In this document: positions 42,962 through 52,779 of the stretch, piece after piece
Layout: each line of letters starts with the position of its first letter
How positions within the stretch are numbered: the stretch's first letter is position 1
NCBI GenBank assembly: GCA_028688955.1
Contig: JAQTXD010000005.1
Location: 1 to 58,334 of the forward strand
Reading direction: 5' to 3'
Length of the DNA: 58,334 nucleotides
Source: Desulfuromonadaceae bacterium
GTDB lineage: Bacteria; Desulfobacterota; Desulfuromonadia; Geobacterales; Pseudopelobacteraceae
Program-made: the position numbers and the translations under genes
Notes under the pieces: generated by a model
Seen by the model: the letters and a program-made list of their open reading frames with translations, nothing else
Database searches by the model: none
Told to the model about the DNA's origin: nothing

Positions 42962-43966
42962 ATGACAATTCGAACGTATATTCAGGCTATGGCCGAAAAA
43001 GTACTGTCTGGCGGAACCATTGACGCTTCCGAAGCGCTGAAGCTTTCGGGAGTAAGCGGGTCAGACCGATTTCTGCTGTTTGCCGAAGCAGCCCGTATCC
43101 GCGACCATTTTGTCGGGAGTGCTGTTTTCCTCTGCTCTATAATAAATGCAAAGTCAGGCCGTTGTGCTGAAAACTGTGCATTCTGTGCCCAGTCGGCTCA
43201 CCATGATACCGGTGTCATGGTTTATCCGCTGGTTGACGAAGATGAAATGGTGCGTTGTGCCGCTCTGGCAGAGGAAAACGGGGCTGGCTGCTATGGCATC
43301 GTGACCAGTGGCACCAGTATCAATAAGTCGGATGAGCTTGATCGGGTTTGTCGCACGGTCAGTCGTATAAAATCGGAAACGGGAATCTCCCCCTCATGTT
43401 CGCTGGGGATTCTTGATGAAGAAACAGCACTCCGCCTGAAAAATGCCGGCATGGAAACCTATCATCATAATATTGAGACTGCGCGCAGTTTTTTCCCCCA
43501 GATCTGTACAACGCACGATTACGAGGATGACGTTGCCACGATTCGAGCTGCCAAAGCCGTTGGGCTGCGGGTTTGCTGCGGTGGAATTTTCGGTTTGGGA
43601 GAGTCCTTTGCACAGCGGATCGAGATGGCTGAGACATTGCGGGAGTTGGACGTCGATTCTATTCCGCTTAATTTTCTGAATCCGGTGGCCGGGACCAGGC
43701 TTGAGAATGCAGATAATCTCACGCCGCTGGAATGTCTCACCATCATCTCCGTATACCGTTTTGTACTGCCGGGCAAGCGCTTATCTGTCTGTGGAGGACG
43801 GGAAAAGAACCTGCGTGAACTGCAGTCATGGATGTTTCTTGCGGGAGCAAACGGTACGATGACCGGCAACTACTTGACTACGCCCGGTCGACCACCCGAA
43901 CTCGATCGCCAGATGATGAAAGATTTGGAGATACCGGTTGAAGGATGCTGCGGGGTGGACAACTGA
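42962..43966 (+). CDS. bioB: Biotin synthase
   Basis: Radical-SAM enzyme inserting sulfur into dethiobiotin. The [4Fe-4S] motif is CAENCAFCAQSAHH near residue 62, and NAKSGRC precedes it. Further blocks are ENGAGCYGIVTSGT, YHHNIETARSFFPQICTTH and CCGGIFGLGES. ATG 42962 has CCGGAGGTACTAC upstream and gives 334 residues. The frame is open 34 codons further but crosses the operator. It overlaps bioD by one base and is controlled by the BirA site. Confidence 0.97.
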   Translation: MTIRTYIQAMAEKVLSGGTIDASEALKLSGVSGSDRFLLFAEAARIRDHFVGSAVFLCSIINAKSGRCAENCAFCAQSAHHDTGVMVYPLVDEDEMVRCAALAEENGAGCYGIVTSGTSINKSDELDRVCRTVSRIKSETGISPSCSLGILDEETALRLKNAGMETYHHNIETARSFFPQICTTHDYEDDVATIRAAKAVGLRVCCGGIFGLGESFAQRIEMAETLRELDVDSIPLNFLNPVAGTRLENADNLTPLECLTIISVYRFVLPGKRLSVCGGREKNLRELQSWMFLAGANGTMTGNYLTTPGRPPELDRQMMKDLEIPVEGCCGVDN

Positions 43967-44685
43967 TGGCTCACCGAGGGATCTTTGTTACCGGTACCGA
44001 TACCGGCGTTGGGAAAACGATTGTCGCGGCAACGCTCGCCCGCCTGCTGCGCATGAACGGTGTCTCGGTCGGCGTGATGAAGCCGGTTACCAGCGGCTGC
44101 CGCGAAGAGGACGGTCAGCTGATATCTGACGATGCGCTGTTGCTCTGTCAGGCGGCTGGTGTGCCATTTACGGAAGACAGTGCGCCATACCGATTGCGGG
44201 AAGCCATTGCTCCTGCTGATGCGGCCAGAATTGATGGTGTACGGATCGATTTTGCCGTGATTAAAGCTTCTTTTGATCGTTTGGCGGCTGCATATGATTA
44301 TGTAATTGTTGAAGGTGCGGGGGGATTGATGGTGCCGCTGTCGGGTGGTCTGCTGGTCGCCGACCTTGCGTGTCAACTCGCATTACCGCTGTTGGTTGTG
44401 GCCCGGCCGGGACTGGGAACCATCAACCACACCGTTCTGACCTGTTTTTCAGCCCAGCAGATGGGGCTTCGCGTGGCGGGTGTCATCGTTAATGGCATGC
44501 CTGAACGCCCCGGTTTGGCGGAGAAGGGTGCACCGCACCAGATCGGCTCCCTCTGCAGTGCATCGGTGCTGGGAGTCTGGCCGCAGCGCAGTGAAATTGA
44601 TGAGATGGAGGTTGTTGATGAGTTGGCCGTCTGGCTGGACGGTCAGGCAGAAACAAGTGTTGTCCTGCGGGAATTAGGGGTGTGA
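43966..44685 (+). CDS. bioD: Dethiobiotin synthetase
   Basis: Closes the ureido ring of dethiobiotin from DAPA, CO2 and ATP. ATG 43966 (MAHRGIFVTGTDTGVGKT) overlaps the bioB TGA and gives 239 residues. P-loop GTDTGVGKT, SGC in KPVTSGCRE, and VEGAGGLMVPL are the family features. Only bioB and bioD are here; bioA/bioF must be elsewhere. Its last 12 bases overlap the convergent SulP gene. Confidence 0.96.
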   Translation: MAHRGIFVTGTDTGVGKTIVAATLARLLRMNGVSVGVMKPVTSGCREEDGQLISDDALLLCQAAGVPFTEDSAPYRLREAIAPADAARIDGVRIDFAVIKASFDRLAAAYDYVIVEGAGGLMVPLSGGLLVADLACQLALPLLVVARPGLGTINHTVLTCFSAQQMGLRVAGVIVNGMPERPGLAEKGAPHQIGSLCSASVLGVWPQRSEIDEMEVVDELAVWLDGQAETSVVLRELGV

Positions 44686-46407
44686 GCGCCTTTCTATGCC
44701 GTTGTACATGGCGGAGCGTTTTGAATCCCGTTCAAAATCTTCAACGATGTCTGCCAGGGAAATATGTCTACTGACACCTCCCAGAGACTCGCTGATTCCG
44801 GTTACCCTGAGTATCTCGCGCACTTCTGCATGTGCTTCCGCAACTCTGAGCTGAATCCCCTTCCTTTCCAGCTCTTCTTCCAGCTGCTGCAGCATTTTTG
44901 CACCGGCGGCATCTATATATGGAGACGTTGAAAGGTCACATACCGCCAGTCTAATTTTTGTTTTCTCCAGACCAATCGCATCCAGTACCGTTGTGTACAC
45001 CGCATCCACATTGAAATAGAGAAGAGGGGCTTCAACCCGGAACAAAAAAAGTCCGGGAAAACGCTCATTACTCGGATGACGGCTCGAATCACTGAAACGT
45101 GTGCTGCCGGGAATTCTGCCAAGCAGTGATACATGGGGTTTGGCCATCATTCGGAGCAGAAAGAGGATTGAGGCAATTGCCGAGACGGCTACCCCTCGTA
45201 AAATTCCGAGCAGCAGTACGCCTACGAATGCAACCATTGCCACGTTGAATTCAAGCCGACTGATCTGCCACAGGCGCTTAAAATCGCCCGTTTTTATAAA
45301 GCCGACCATAGCCACCAGAACTATTGCGGCCAGCACACATTCCGGAAGAGTCCGCAGCATTCCGGTCAGAAAATAGAGAACCAGTACAAGCGAGATTGAT
45401 GCGAAAACCAGCGACAGTGGTGTCCGCGCCCCGGCATTCTCGTTCACTGCAGACTGGGATAACCCACCAGCAACCGGATAGCCATGACCAAGCGCTGCCA
45501 CAAAGTTGGCTGCTCCCAGTCCCAGAAGTTCCTGGCGTGGATCAACTGTGTAATGATGCTTTGAGGCAAACGTCCGTGACGCGGCGATACTTTCCACGTA
45601 TGAGAGCAGGAAACAGGCAAACGCCAGTTCGAGTAATCCCTCGATATGCTCGGCGTGAAATGATGGGATAGCGAGTGGCGGCAGTGCGGCTGGGATATAG
45701 CCAACAACATTTACGCCACGCTCGGTCAGTCCAAAAAACGAAACGATACCGGTTGAGAGTACAACGACCGCCAATGCCACCGGTCGTCCGGGCAACAGCC
45801 TGTCTCCGATAAAAATCACCAGCAGCGCACCCGCACCAAGGGCCATTACGGTTATATTTGCGCTATCAAACTGCTGGAAGATAACAAATATTTTTTCAAA
45901 GAAGTTGTCTCCCCCCCCGGCAACCCCAAGCAGTTTCGGCAACTGGATTGAGGCAATACTTAATGCCGCGCCGGCTTTAAATCCCAGCAGAATGGATTCG
46001 GAAATGAAGTTGACAAATGAACTGAGGCGCATGAACCAGGCCAGAAGATAAAACGCTGCCACCATACCTGCCGTCATGGAGGCGATGGAGGCATAGGCAT
46101 ATGGGTTTCCCGCAGCCATCGTACCGACGACGCTTGCTACCATGACAGAAATTGATGCCGTGGGTCCGATTGACAAGTGACGCGATGAGGCAAAAAGCGC
46201 ATACGCAATGCCGCTGAATATATAACAATAGAGTCCTGCCTGGGGAGAAAGTCCGGCAAGCGTGGCATATGCCATTGCCACCGGGACGGCATAGGCTGCA
46301 AGAGTGACCCCTGCAATCACATCCGGCCAGAGTGAACTGGTCTGGTATCGCGGGAGCCAGTCAACGATTGGAACAAGTTGTTTCAGCCATGCAAGTAAAT
46401 TCTTCAT
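44674..46407 (-). CDS. SulP-family anion transporter with STAS domain
   Basis: A 577-residue inner-membrane transporter with about 12-14 hydrophobic segments, AGVTLAAYAVPVAMAYATLAGLSPQAGLY at the start (the SulP signature) and a C-terminal STAS domain (about 450-560, LYFNVDAVYTTVLDAI and LAVCDLSTSPYIDAAGAKML). ATG 46407 (MKNLLAWLKQ) is the conventional start; TTG 46443 extends it by 12. Substrate may be sulfate, bicarbonate or an organic acid; the neighbouring metY would fit sulfate, but carbonic anhydrase is also close. Confidence 0.92.
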   Translation of the reverse strand: MKNLLAWLKQLVPIVDWLPRYQTSSLWPDVIAGVTLAAYAVPVAMAYATLAGLSPQAGLYCYIFSGIAYALFASSRHLSIGPTASISVMVASVVGTMAAGNPYAYASIASMTAGMVAAFYLLAWFMRLSSFVNFISESILLGFKAGAALSIASIQLPKLLGVAGGGDNFFEKIFVIFQQFDSANITVMALGAGALLVIFIGDRLLPGRPVALAVVVLSTGIVSFFGLTERGVNVVGYIPAALPPLAIPSFHAEHIEGLLELAFACFLLSYVESIAASRTFASKHHYTVDPRQELLGLGAANFVAALGHGYPVAGGLSQSAVNENAGARTPLSLVFASISLVLVLYFLTGMLRTLPECVLAAIVLVAMVGFIKTGDFKRLWQISRLEFNVAMVAFVGVLLLGILRGVAVSAIASILFLLRMMAKPHVSLLGRIPGSTRFSDSSRHPSNERFPGLFLFRVEAPLLYFNVDAVYTTVLDAIGLEKTKIRLAVCDLSTSPYIDAAGAKMLQQLEEELERKGIQLRVAEAHAEVREILRVTGISESLGGVSRHISLADIVEDFERDSKRSAMYNGIERRSHP

Positions 46408-46536
46408 GGAATCTGGCCTACCATCGTTTTGGGGGTTAGTCAATCGCTGTTTACGTTAGTTTTATGAAAGTAACGGTCAGCGTGAAATGATTAAATTGCG
46501 TCTGCAAAGAAATGAACTTGACTCCTTTACGTGTAA

Positions 46537-47868
<1,332 letters not shown>

Positions 47869-47970
47869 TCATACGAACTTCCATGCAGATTGACTGTGGG
47901 GAGAGGAAGGCACGGCCGGAATTGCACGTGTGAAATAGCAGCACGAAAATTGATGCAGGATAATGTTACC

Positions 47971-48013
47971 ATAACAAAGGCTGTTCAGGAAAAACCTGGA
48001 AAGCCTTTGTTAT
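47971..48013 (+). terminator. Hairpin after metY
   Basis: ATAACAAAGGCT (47971-47982) pairs with AGCCTTTGTTAT (48002-48013), with an inner CAGG/CCTG stem closed by AAAAA. The T tract is imperfect, so termination may be weak or the hairpin may serve as an mRNA end. Confidence 0.6.
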
Positions 48014-48020
48014 ATTCAAG

Positions 48021-48033
48021 TGGTAGCGGAGGC
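48021..48033. repeat. 13-base copy of the tRNA-Leu 3' end
   Basis: TGGTAGCGGAGGC is identical to 49020-49032, the 3' terminal 13 bases (with CCA) of the tRNA-Leu gene, in the same orientation, 999 bases away. Such copies mark attachment sites of integrated elements. No integrase is present in the 1-kb interval. Confidence 0.6.
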
Positions 48034-48064
48034 ATAATCGGCGCGTAGGCAGCTATTTTATGCA

Positions 48065-48331
48065 TCACGCTTGAAAACACACTCCAATATTTTTTGAGTC
48101 AAATCGGACAATTTTCACACAACGCTTTACAGGAAATTTGGTTGTAACGTCACTGAACATCATGTCGTACAAATCGCCAACGTGCAGGTGATTCTCCCCG
48201 CTCACCATGAGCATGGCTCCACCCTGCGACATATTCCCCAACAGCGCCTCGTAGGTTTCTCCATCGTGATCCATCAGGACGCAATATTTAAAGCACCTTG
48301 TTCTGGCATGTTGTCTCTGCTCGCTCCCCAT
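48065..48331 (-). CDS. Single-domain PilZ protein
   Basis: An 88-residue PilZ protein with RQHAR (RxxxR) and GNMSQGG in the (D/N)xSxxG position, then VGDLYDMMFSDVTTKFPVKRCVKIVRFDSKNIGVCF. It clearly resembles the 28753 protein (VGDACDLVFSD...KFPLKRTGKIVRVDS) and more weakly the 28378 one. It lies within the interval bounded by the tRNA-Leu repeats. Confidence 0.86.
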   Translation of the reverse strand: MGSEQRQHARTRCFKYCVLMDHDGETYEALLGNMSQGGAMLMVSGENHLHVGDLYDMMFSDVTTKFPVKRCVKIVRFDSKNIGVCFQA

Positions 48332-48527
48332 GCAAGTAGCCCCCTTTGAGTAAATCGGCTCTAAAACGCCGCATTATCCCTCCGATATTATATACAACGT
48401 AATACGGTATTAGCAACCCAGCGGACCTGACGAAAGGTGGATTTTGAAATAATTTATTTTGAAACAGGGTAACCCAGATTTCCCGATTGTTAACTGTGTA
48501 AATCTGAATTGAGGCTGCTGTGGGCGT

Positions 48528-48556
48528 TTGACAAACAGATCAAAACTTGTTTAAAT
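48528..48556 (+). promoter_or_regulatory. Sigma-70 promoter of the SpoIIAA-like gene
   Basis: TTGACA (48528-48533), a 17-base spacer and TTAAAT (48551-48556); the gene starts 27 bases on, so the leader is very short. Confidence 0.7.
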
Positions 48557-48582
48557 GCTTAAAAAATAGCGTTGAGGGACAT

Positions 48583-48948
48583 ATGGCAGGGATATTGATT
48601 GAACAGCTGGGAACGGTAATGATTTTGAAGATAACCGGTGAGTTGTCCTTTGACGGGGCTGTTGAAGCACTCAAGGGATTTTATCCTTTTACCATGTGCA
48701 ATGTATTATGGGATTTAAGAGGATGTACCCAACTTGATATTACTTTAGATCAATACAGGGAACTGCTGTTCATTGCACGTGACCTTATGGCTGATAGAAA
48801 TAGTGGGAAAACCGCATATGTTTGTTCGAGTGACAGTTTATATGAAATACTGGTGAAGCTTAAAATGCTCAAAGAATCTAATGATATGCAATATGAGTAC
48901 GGTATTTTCAGGGAGTATGATTCAGCTCTTGACTGGTTGTCTGAGTAA
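48583..48948 (+). CDS. SpoIIAA/STAS-like protein
   Basis: A 121-residue cytoplasmic protein: ILIEQLGTVMILKITGELSFDG, then NVLWDLRGCTQLDITLDQYRELLFIARDLM, TAYVCSSDSLYEILVKLKMLKES and a C-terminal FREYDSALDWL that matches the SpoIIAA-like fold of small Geobacter proteins. ATG 48583 has GAGGGACAT upstream; the frame is open from 48547 without support. Function unknown. It lies between the tRNA-Leu repeats beside a PilZ protein. Confidence 0.7.
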   Translation: MAGILIEQLGTVMILKITGELSFDGAVEALKGFYPFTMCNVLWDLRGCTQLDITLDQYRELLFIARDLMADRNSGKTAYVCSSDSLYEILVKLKMLKESNDMQYEYGIFREYDSALDWLSE

Positions 48949-48977
48949 TCACCCGTACTTCGGTTTTTGTTAATAGA

Positions 48978-49010
48978 AAAGGGCTCACGGCAAATACCTG
49001 TGAGCCCTTT
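48978..49010. terminator. Terminator between SpoIIAA-like gene and tRNA-Leu
   Basis: AAAGGGCTCAC (48978-48988) pairs with GTGAGCCCTTT (49000-49010); A and T flanks on both sides allow use from either direction. Confidence 0.88.
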
Positions 49011-49019
49011 ATTTATCTA

Positions 49020-49105
49020 TGGTAGCGGAGGCCGGACTCGAACCGGCATGAGGTTGCCCTCGGCAGATTTTGAGTCTGCTGTGTCTACCATTTCACCACT
49101 CCGCC
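49020..49105 (-). tRNA. tRNA-Leu (anticodon CAA)
   Basis: An 86-base gene with CCA encoded. Acceptor GGCGGAG pairs with CTCCGCT (one G-U), the anticodon stem GCAGA/TCTGC encloses CTCAAAA (anticodon CAA, reading UUG), the long variable arm expected of class II tRNA is CCGAGGGCAACCTCA, and the T arm is GCCGGTTCGAGTCCGGC. The 3' terminal 13 bases recur at 48021. Confidence 0.95.
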
Positions 49106-49180
49106 AGAGTTGGTACTTATAATTCAGGTGGAGGCGTTCGTCAAGGATTATTGCCAAGGGCATACGGCAAATAATAATTA

Positions 49181-49208
49181 TTGACTTACATGTCAGGATG
49201 ATTACTTT
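49181..49208 (+). promoter_or_regulatory. Candidate promoter for the carbonic anhydrase gene
   Basis: TTGACT (49181-49186), a 16-base spacer and TACTTT (49203-49208), 30 bases before the ATG. Confidence 0.45.
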
Positions 49209-49237
49209 ATAACGCAAAACTAATCGGGGGTATCGTA

Positions 49238-49966
49238 ATGCAAAAAAATAATTATCTGGGAAGGTTTCTTATTGTTCTTATTCTTGTCGCGTCAGCATCA
49301 GGTCTTGCATTTGCAACAGCGAGTCATGGACCTGAAGTGTCTCCTGATGAGGCGCTGCAAAAAATGATGGACGGTAATAAACGGTATGTGGAAAACCACA
49401 TGACCGGAAGTAAATTGTGCGATCTTACGACACGCAGCGGTCTGGCAAAATCCCAAAAGCCTTATGCAATTGTCCTGACCTGTTCGGATTCACGGGTACC
49501 ACCTGAAATTGTTTTTGATAAAGGTCTTGGCGAAATATTTGTGATCCGGGTAGCTGGAAATGTACCTGATCCGATTGTTGTCGGCAGTATTGAATATGCA
49601 GCAGAACACCTTGGGTCACCGCTGCTTATAGTCCTTGGCCACGAGAGGTGCGGTGCGGTTTCGGCAACGGTTGGAGCAAAAGGAAAGAGCACCGGCAGTG
49701 AAAATATCGATGCGATTGTAAAGGCGATATCACCAAACATCAAAAAAGCTGCAAAGGCGTGCGAGGCCTGCAAAGGTGACGCAAAGTGTGCAGATAACAA
49801 AAAAGATGATTTTGTGGAATGCGTGGTTGATGCCAATGCCAAAACTGTTGCTGCCAGCATGACAAAACGGTCAAAAATTCTCAAACACCTTGTTGAAGAA
49901 AAAAAACTGAAGATCGTTGCTGCCAAGTATGATCTGGATGACGGTATCGTGACGCTGTTCAAATAA
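49238..49966 (+). CDS. Beta-class carbonic anhydrase, exported
   Basis: A 242-residue zinc enzyme interconverting CO2 and bicarbonate. The first 30 residues (LIVLILVASASGLAFATAS) form a signal peptide, so it acts in the periplasm. The zinc ligands and dyad sit in CSDSRVPPE and HERCGAV, with FVIRVAGNVPDP between. An insert with four Cys (KACEACKGDAKCADNKKDDFVECV) around residues 165-190 is unusual for the family and may form disulfides or bind metal. Single gene, ending in a terminator. Confidence 0.93.
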   Translation: MQKNNYLGRFLIVLILVASASGLAFATASHGPEVSPDEALQKMMDGNKRYVENHMTGSKLCDLTTRSGLAKSQKPYAIVLTCSDSRVPPEIVFDKGLGEIFVIRVAGNVPDPIVVGSIEYAAEHLGSPLLIVLGHERCGAVSATVGAKGKSTGSENIDAIVKAISPNIKKAAKACEACKGDAKCADNKKDDFVECVVDANAKTVAASMTKRSKILKHLVEEKKLKIVAAKYDLDDGIVTLFK

Positions 49967-49994
49967 TATCAGGCTCTTATTCTAAAAATATGAA

Positions 49995-50031
49995 ACGGCC
50001 GACACCATGACAGTGCCGGCCGTATTTTTTT
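49995..50031 (+). terminator. Terminator after carbonic anhydrase gene
   Basis: ACGGCCGACAC (49995-50005) pairs with GTGCCGGCCGT (50013-50023), one mismatch, then seven T. Confidence 0.88.
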
Positions 50032-50049
50032 ACTATGACATGGGGATAC

Positions 50050-50256
50050 TTATCCCCCGAGATATTTGGTTAACTCATCAGCAAGGGTCGTCGGGTGCAG
50101 AAAACGGCCAGGTATTTTATCTTCACCAAGAAAATCCTTTGACCATGCCTGACGTCGCGTCCAAACCATCAATTTCTCCCATCCTGCCCACGTAGAAAAA
50201 TCGACGCCGTGAATATTGGTAATTTGTTCGAGAAATGTTTGTTCATATCCTGCCAT
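50050..50256 (-). CDS. Small protein of unknown function
   Basis: A 68-residue protein (MAGYEQTFLEQITNIHGVDF) with four Trp and no signal peptide; GGAGAAGCC precedes ATG 50256. The VDFSTWAGWEKLMVWTRRQAW stretch is amphipathic. It reads like a conserved small cytoplasmic protein, family not recognised. It lies convergent to the carbonic anhydrase gene. Confidence 0.6.
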   Translation of the reverse strand: MAGYEQTFLEQITNIHGVDFSTWAGWEKLMVWTRRQAWSKDFLGEDKIPGRFLHPTTLADELTKYLGG

Positions 50257-50337
50257 GGCTTCTCCATGTAACGAACGAATGGCGAGACGTGTAAATAATA
50301 CTAAAATTGAGCGCCTATAACAAGCATAACGCTTGTA

Positions 50338-51234
50338 TTATTTTTGTGCTGGCAGTTCTGACAGCAGTTCATCATACAATGTTAAGGATTTAACGCGGGC
50401 ATTTTGCTTTCTGGCAAGTTCATCAAAACTGCTGAGCTTGCTGTTAAATGCTGTCGCTTTATTTTTCAGAGAGTTTGTACTTTCGGAAATAAAGCTCCTT
50501 TCTTTCGGATCCACATCCTTTTTAAACATTCCCTTTGCTTTATTCCAGTATTCATCAGTGCTGCTCATATAGTGGTTAAGGCTTTCCAAAAAGGAGAGGG
50601 CACCGGACGACAAATCAGAAACGGTTGCAAGTTTTGTTTGCGCATCATTCATATCCTTCAAAAGCGTTTTATCCGCAAAAGCAGAAACATCACTCACGTT
50701 TTTCTGAACAATCGGCTGTGATGGGTCGATTTCATCGGCCATGGTTAAAAATTTCTGCGACGATAGCAGATACGCATTCATTGCAGCTGATGCATTGTTC
50801 AGGGCAACGGTAAATTGTGCGGCGAATTTGGTAAATATTGAAGCCTGCCCGGCATAGGGAATCGGTAGCATACGGCCGACGACTGCCGCATATGAACTGG
50901 CTTTGATATATTTGGTGTAGCCTGCCAGATTCTGATCCATCCAACTGACAAAGCCCTGGAACGATTCCATTGACTGTCGTTGGAGTTTTGTGTCAGCGGC
51001 AATCCCTTTCAGGTGCAGGACTTTTTTTTGCAGTAGACGCTCTTCTGAGATGCTCCGACGTGATTCCAGCTCCGTTACCCGTGTCGAGAGAAGTGAATTT
51101 TCCTGTTGGAGCTTGACCACCAGCTCTTCTGCAGGAGTCGTTGGGCCGCATACCTCTTCAGTATGGCCGGGTGTGGCAACTACAATTGTCAGCAGGCAGA
51201 AGGATACGTGGAACAGAAAAAGTCGGTTTACCAT
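50338..51234 (-). CDS. Exported helical protein of unknown function
   Basis: About 298 residues from ATG 51234. A signal peptide (FLFHVSFCLLTIVVATPGHT) precedes a coiled coil (AEELVVKLQQENSLLSTRVTELESRRSISEERLLQKK) and a largely helical body with SKAKGMFKKD-like charged stretches; no domain recognised. GAGGG lies about ten bases before the start. It follows tgt on the same strand after 57 bases. Confidence 0.68.
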   Translation of the reverse strand: MVNRLFLFHVSFCLLTIVVATPGHTEEVCGPTTPAEELVVKLQQENSLLSTRVTELESRRSISEERLLQKKVLHLKGIAADTKLQRQSMESFQGFVSWMDQNLAGYTKYIKASSYAAVVGRMLPIPYAGQASIFTKFAAQFTVALNNASAAMNAYLLSSQKFLTMADEIDPSQPIVQKNVSDVSAFADKTLLKDMNDAQTKLATVSDLSSGALSFLESLNHYMSSTDEYWNKAKGMFKKDVDPKERSFISESTNSLKNKATAFNSKLSSFDELARKQNARVKSLTLYDELLSELPAQK

Positions 51235-51290
51235 ATAACGAAAGTCCCTCAGTGTAACTCGATAAGGCGGGTTGACGAAAATCAAAAACT

Positions 51291-52394
51291 TTAGCCCCGT
51301 TGATATTCGTATAGAAATGAAGCCTTGTAATCCGTGAACTTACCTTCACCAATCGCATGTCGAATTTCTGCCATCATGGCAAGATAAAAATGAACATTAT
51401 GGATGGCGGACAGAACTGCCGAGAGGACCTCATTTGATACAAAAAGATGATGGAGGTACGCCCTGGTAAAATTTTGGCAGGTATAGCATCTGCAACTCGG
51501 GTCAATCGGGAAAAAATCCCGTTTGTAATTCTTATTGGTCAGGCGGATTCTGCCGCGCCGCGTGAAAAGAGTAGCACTTCTGGCGTAACGGGTCGGGATG
51601 ACGCAGTCAAACATATCGATGCCGCGTTCAACACTTTCCAGAATATCCTCCGGCAGACCCACGCCCATCAGATAGCGCGGCTTATCTTCAGGAAGATGTG
51701 GAGTGGTAAATCCGACAATTTTTTTCAGCAACTCCAGTCCTTCACCAACGCTGACGCCACCAATTGCGTAACCCGGCAGGTCAAGTTTACGCATTTCTTT
51801 GGCACACATTTCCCGCAAATCTTCAAACACACTTCCCTGGACAATACCAAACAGTGCCTGACCGTTGTCAGTCATGGCATTCTGACATTCTTTCAGCCAG
51901 CGGATCGTTTTTTTTGTTGATTTTTCAGCGTACGATCGGTCGCAGGGGTAGGGGATGCATTCGTCAAAGGCCATAATGATATCTGCGCCCAGATCCTGCT
52001 GAATTCGGGTTGCTGTTGCAGGGTCAAGATATATTTCAGCTCCGGTGATCTCATGTTTAAAAAAAACACCATCTTCGGTAATACGCTTGTTGGGAAGGGA
52101 GAATACCTGAAATCCTCCTGAATCAGTCAGAATCGGCTTGTCCCATGCCATGAACTTGTGCAGGCCACCAGCCTTTTTTACGAGTCCTTCTCCCGGTTGC
52201 AGATGAAGATGATATGTATTTGAAAGAATAATCTGTGATCCGGTTTCTTTTATCTGTGCCGGAGTAAGAGGTTTCATGGCACCATGGGTTGCTACCGGCA
52301 TAAAAATCGGGGTCTGAATATCACCACGCAAGGTGCTGACAATGCCGAGTCTCGCAGAACTATTGGGATCTTTTTTAAGAAGTGTAAATTTCAT
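51291..52394 (-). CDS. tgt: Queuine tRNA-ribosyltransferase
   Basis: A 367-residue enzyme swapping guanine 34 for preQ1 in tRNAs with GUN anticodons. Active-site and substrate motifs are ILTDSGGFQVFSL (with Asp), the GGVSVGE preceding region (YAIGGVSVGEGLE), and the catalytic block FDCVIPTR; the zinc site is CRCYTCQNFTRAYLHHL. ATG 52394 (MKFTLLKKD) follows CTGGAGAGTTC. A 28-codon upstream extension has no support. Confidence 0.96.
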   Translation of the reverse strand: MKFTLLKKDPNSSARLGIVSTLRGDIQTPIFMPVATHGAMKPLTPAQIKETGSQIILSNTYHLHLQPGEGLVKKAGGLHKFMAWDKPILTDSGGFQVFSLPNKRITEDGVFFKHEITGAEIYLDPATATRIQQDLGADIIMAFDECIPYPCDRSYAEKSTKKTIRWLKECQNAMTDNGQALFGIVQGSVFEDLREMCAKEMRKLDLPGYAIGGVSVGEGLELLKKIVGFTTPHLPEDKPRYLMGVGLPEDILESVERGIDMFDCVIPTRYARSATLFTRRGRIRLTNKNYKRDFFPIDPSCRCYTCQNFTRAYLHHLFVSNEVLSAVLSAIHNVHFYLAMMAEIRHAIGEGKFTDYKASFLYEYQRG

Positions 52395-52593
52395 GAACTC
52401 TCCAGAACTCAGGTCAGTTAAATGCCCCCAAGTATATATACCTACCGACTTACTATCAGAATGATCATCAAAATGCAATTTGTGTGTGTCTGTAAGTGGT
52501 TTACGTGGCTATAAATGTAATCTGTATACACAAAAAGGTTGCAATTTATTATAACGATGTTTAGTATCACCGCGGTTCAATCAAAAACGCTCT

Positions 52594-52650
52594 ATGAGTT
52601 TCACCACACGTGATCGTTGCTTCACATAAAACTCATCAAGGAGGTTTACG
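52594..52650 (+). promoter_or_regulatory. Inverted repeat ahead of the frdCAB leader peptide
   Basis: ATGAGTTT (52594-52601) is complementary to AAACTCAT (52629-52636); the repeat ends three bases before AAGGAGG. As RNA it would place the ribosome binding site of the leader peptide at the foot of a stem. Confidence 0.5.
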
Positions 52651-52651
52651 A

Positions 52652-52702
52652 ATGAAAGTTGTCTCCAGATTCTGTTGGCGCGGCCCCCCCGATGATCAGT
52701 AA
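52652..52702 (+). CDS. Candidate 16-residue leader peptide of frdCAB
   Basis: The frame MKVVSRFCWRGPPDDQ starts at ATG 52652 with an ideal AAGGAGG seven bases upstream and ends at TAA 52702, 78 bases before frdC. The ribosome binding site is stronger than that of frdC itself. Pro-Pro preceded by Cys-Trp-Arg-Gly could cause slow translation. Length is below usual gene-calling limits, so it may be unannotated elsewhere. A regulatory role is inference. Confidence 0.5.
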   Translation: MKVVSRFCWRGPPDDQ

Positions 52703-52779
52703 ATACCCCCCAAGATCCCGATGTCTCACAAACATTCACTCTGTGAAAGAATAACACTATCTGAAAAGGAAGGAACGCT

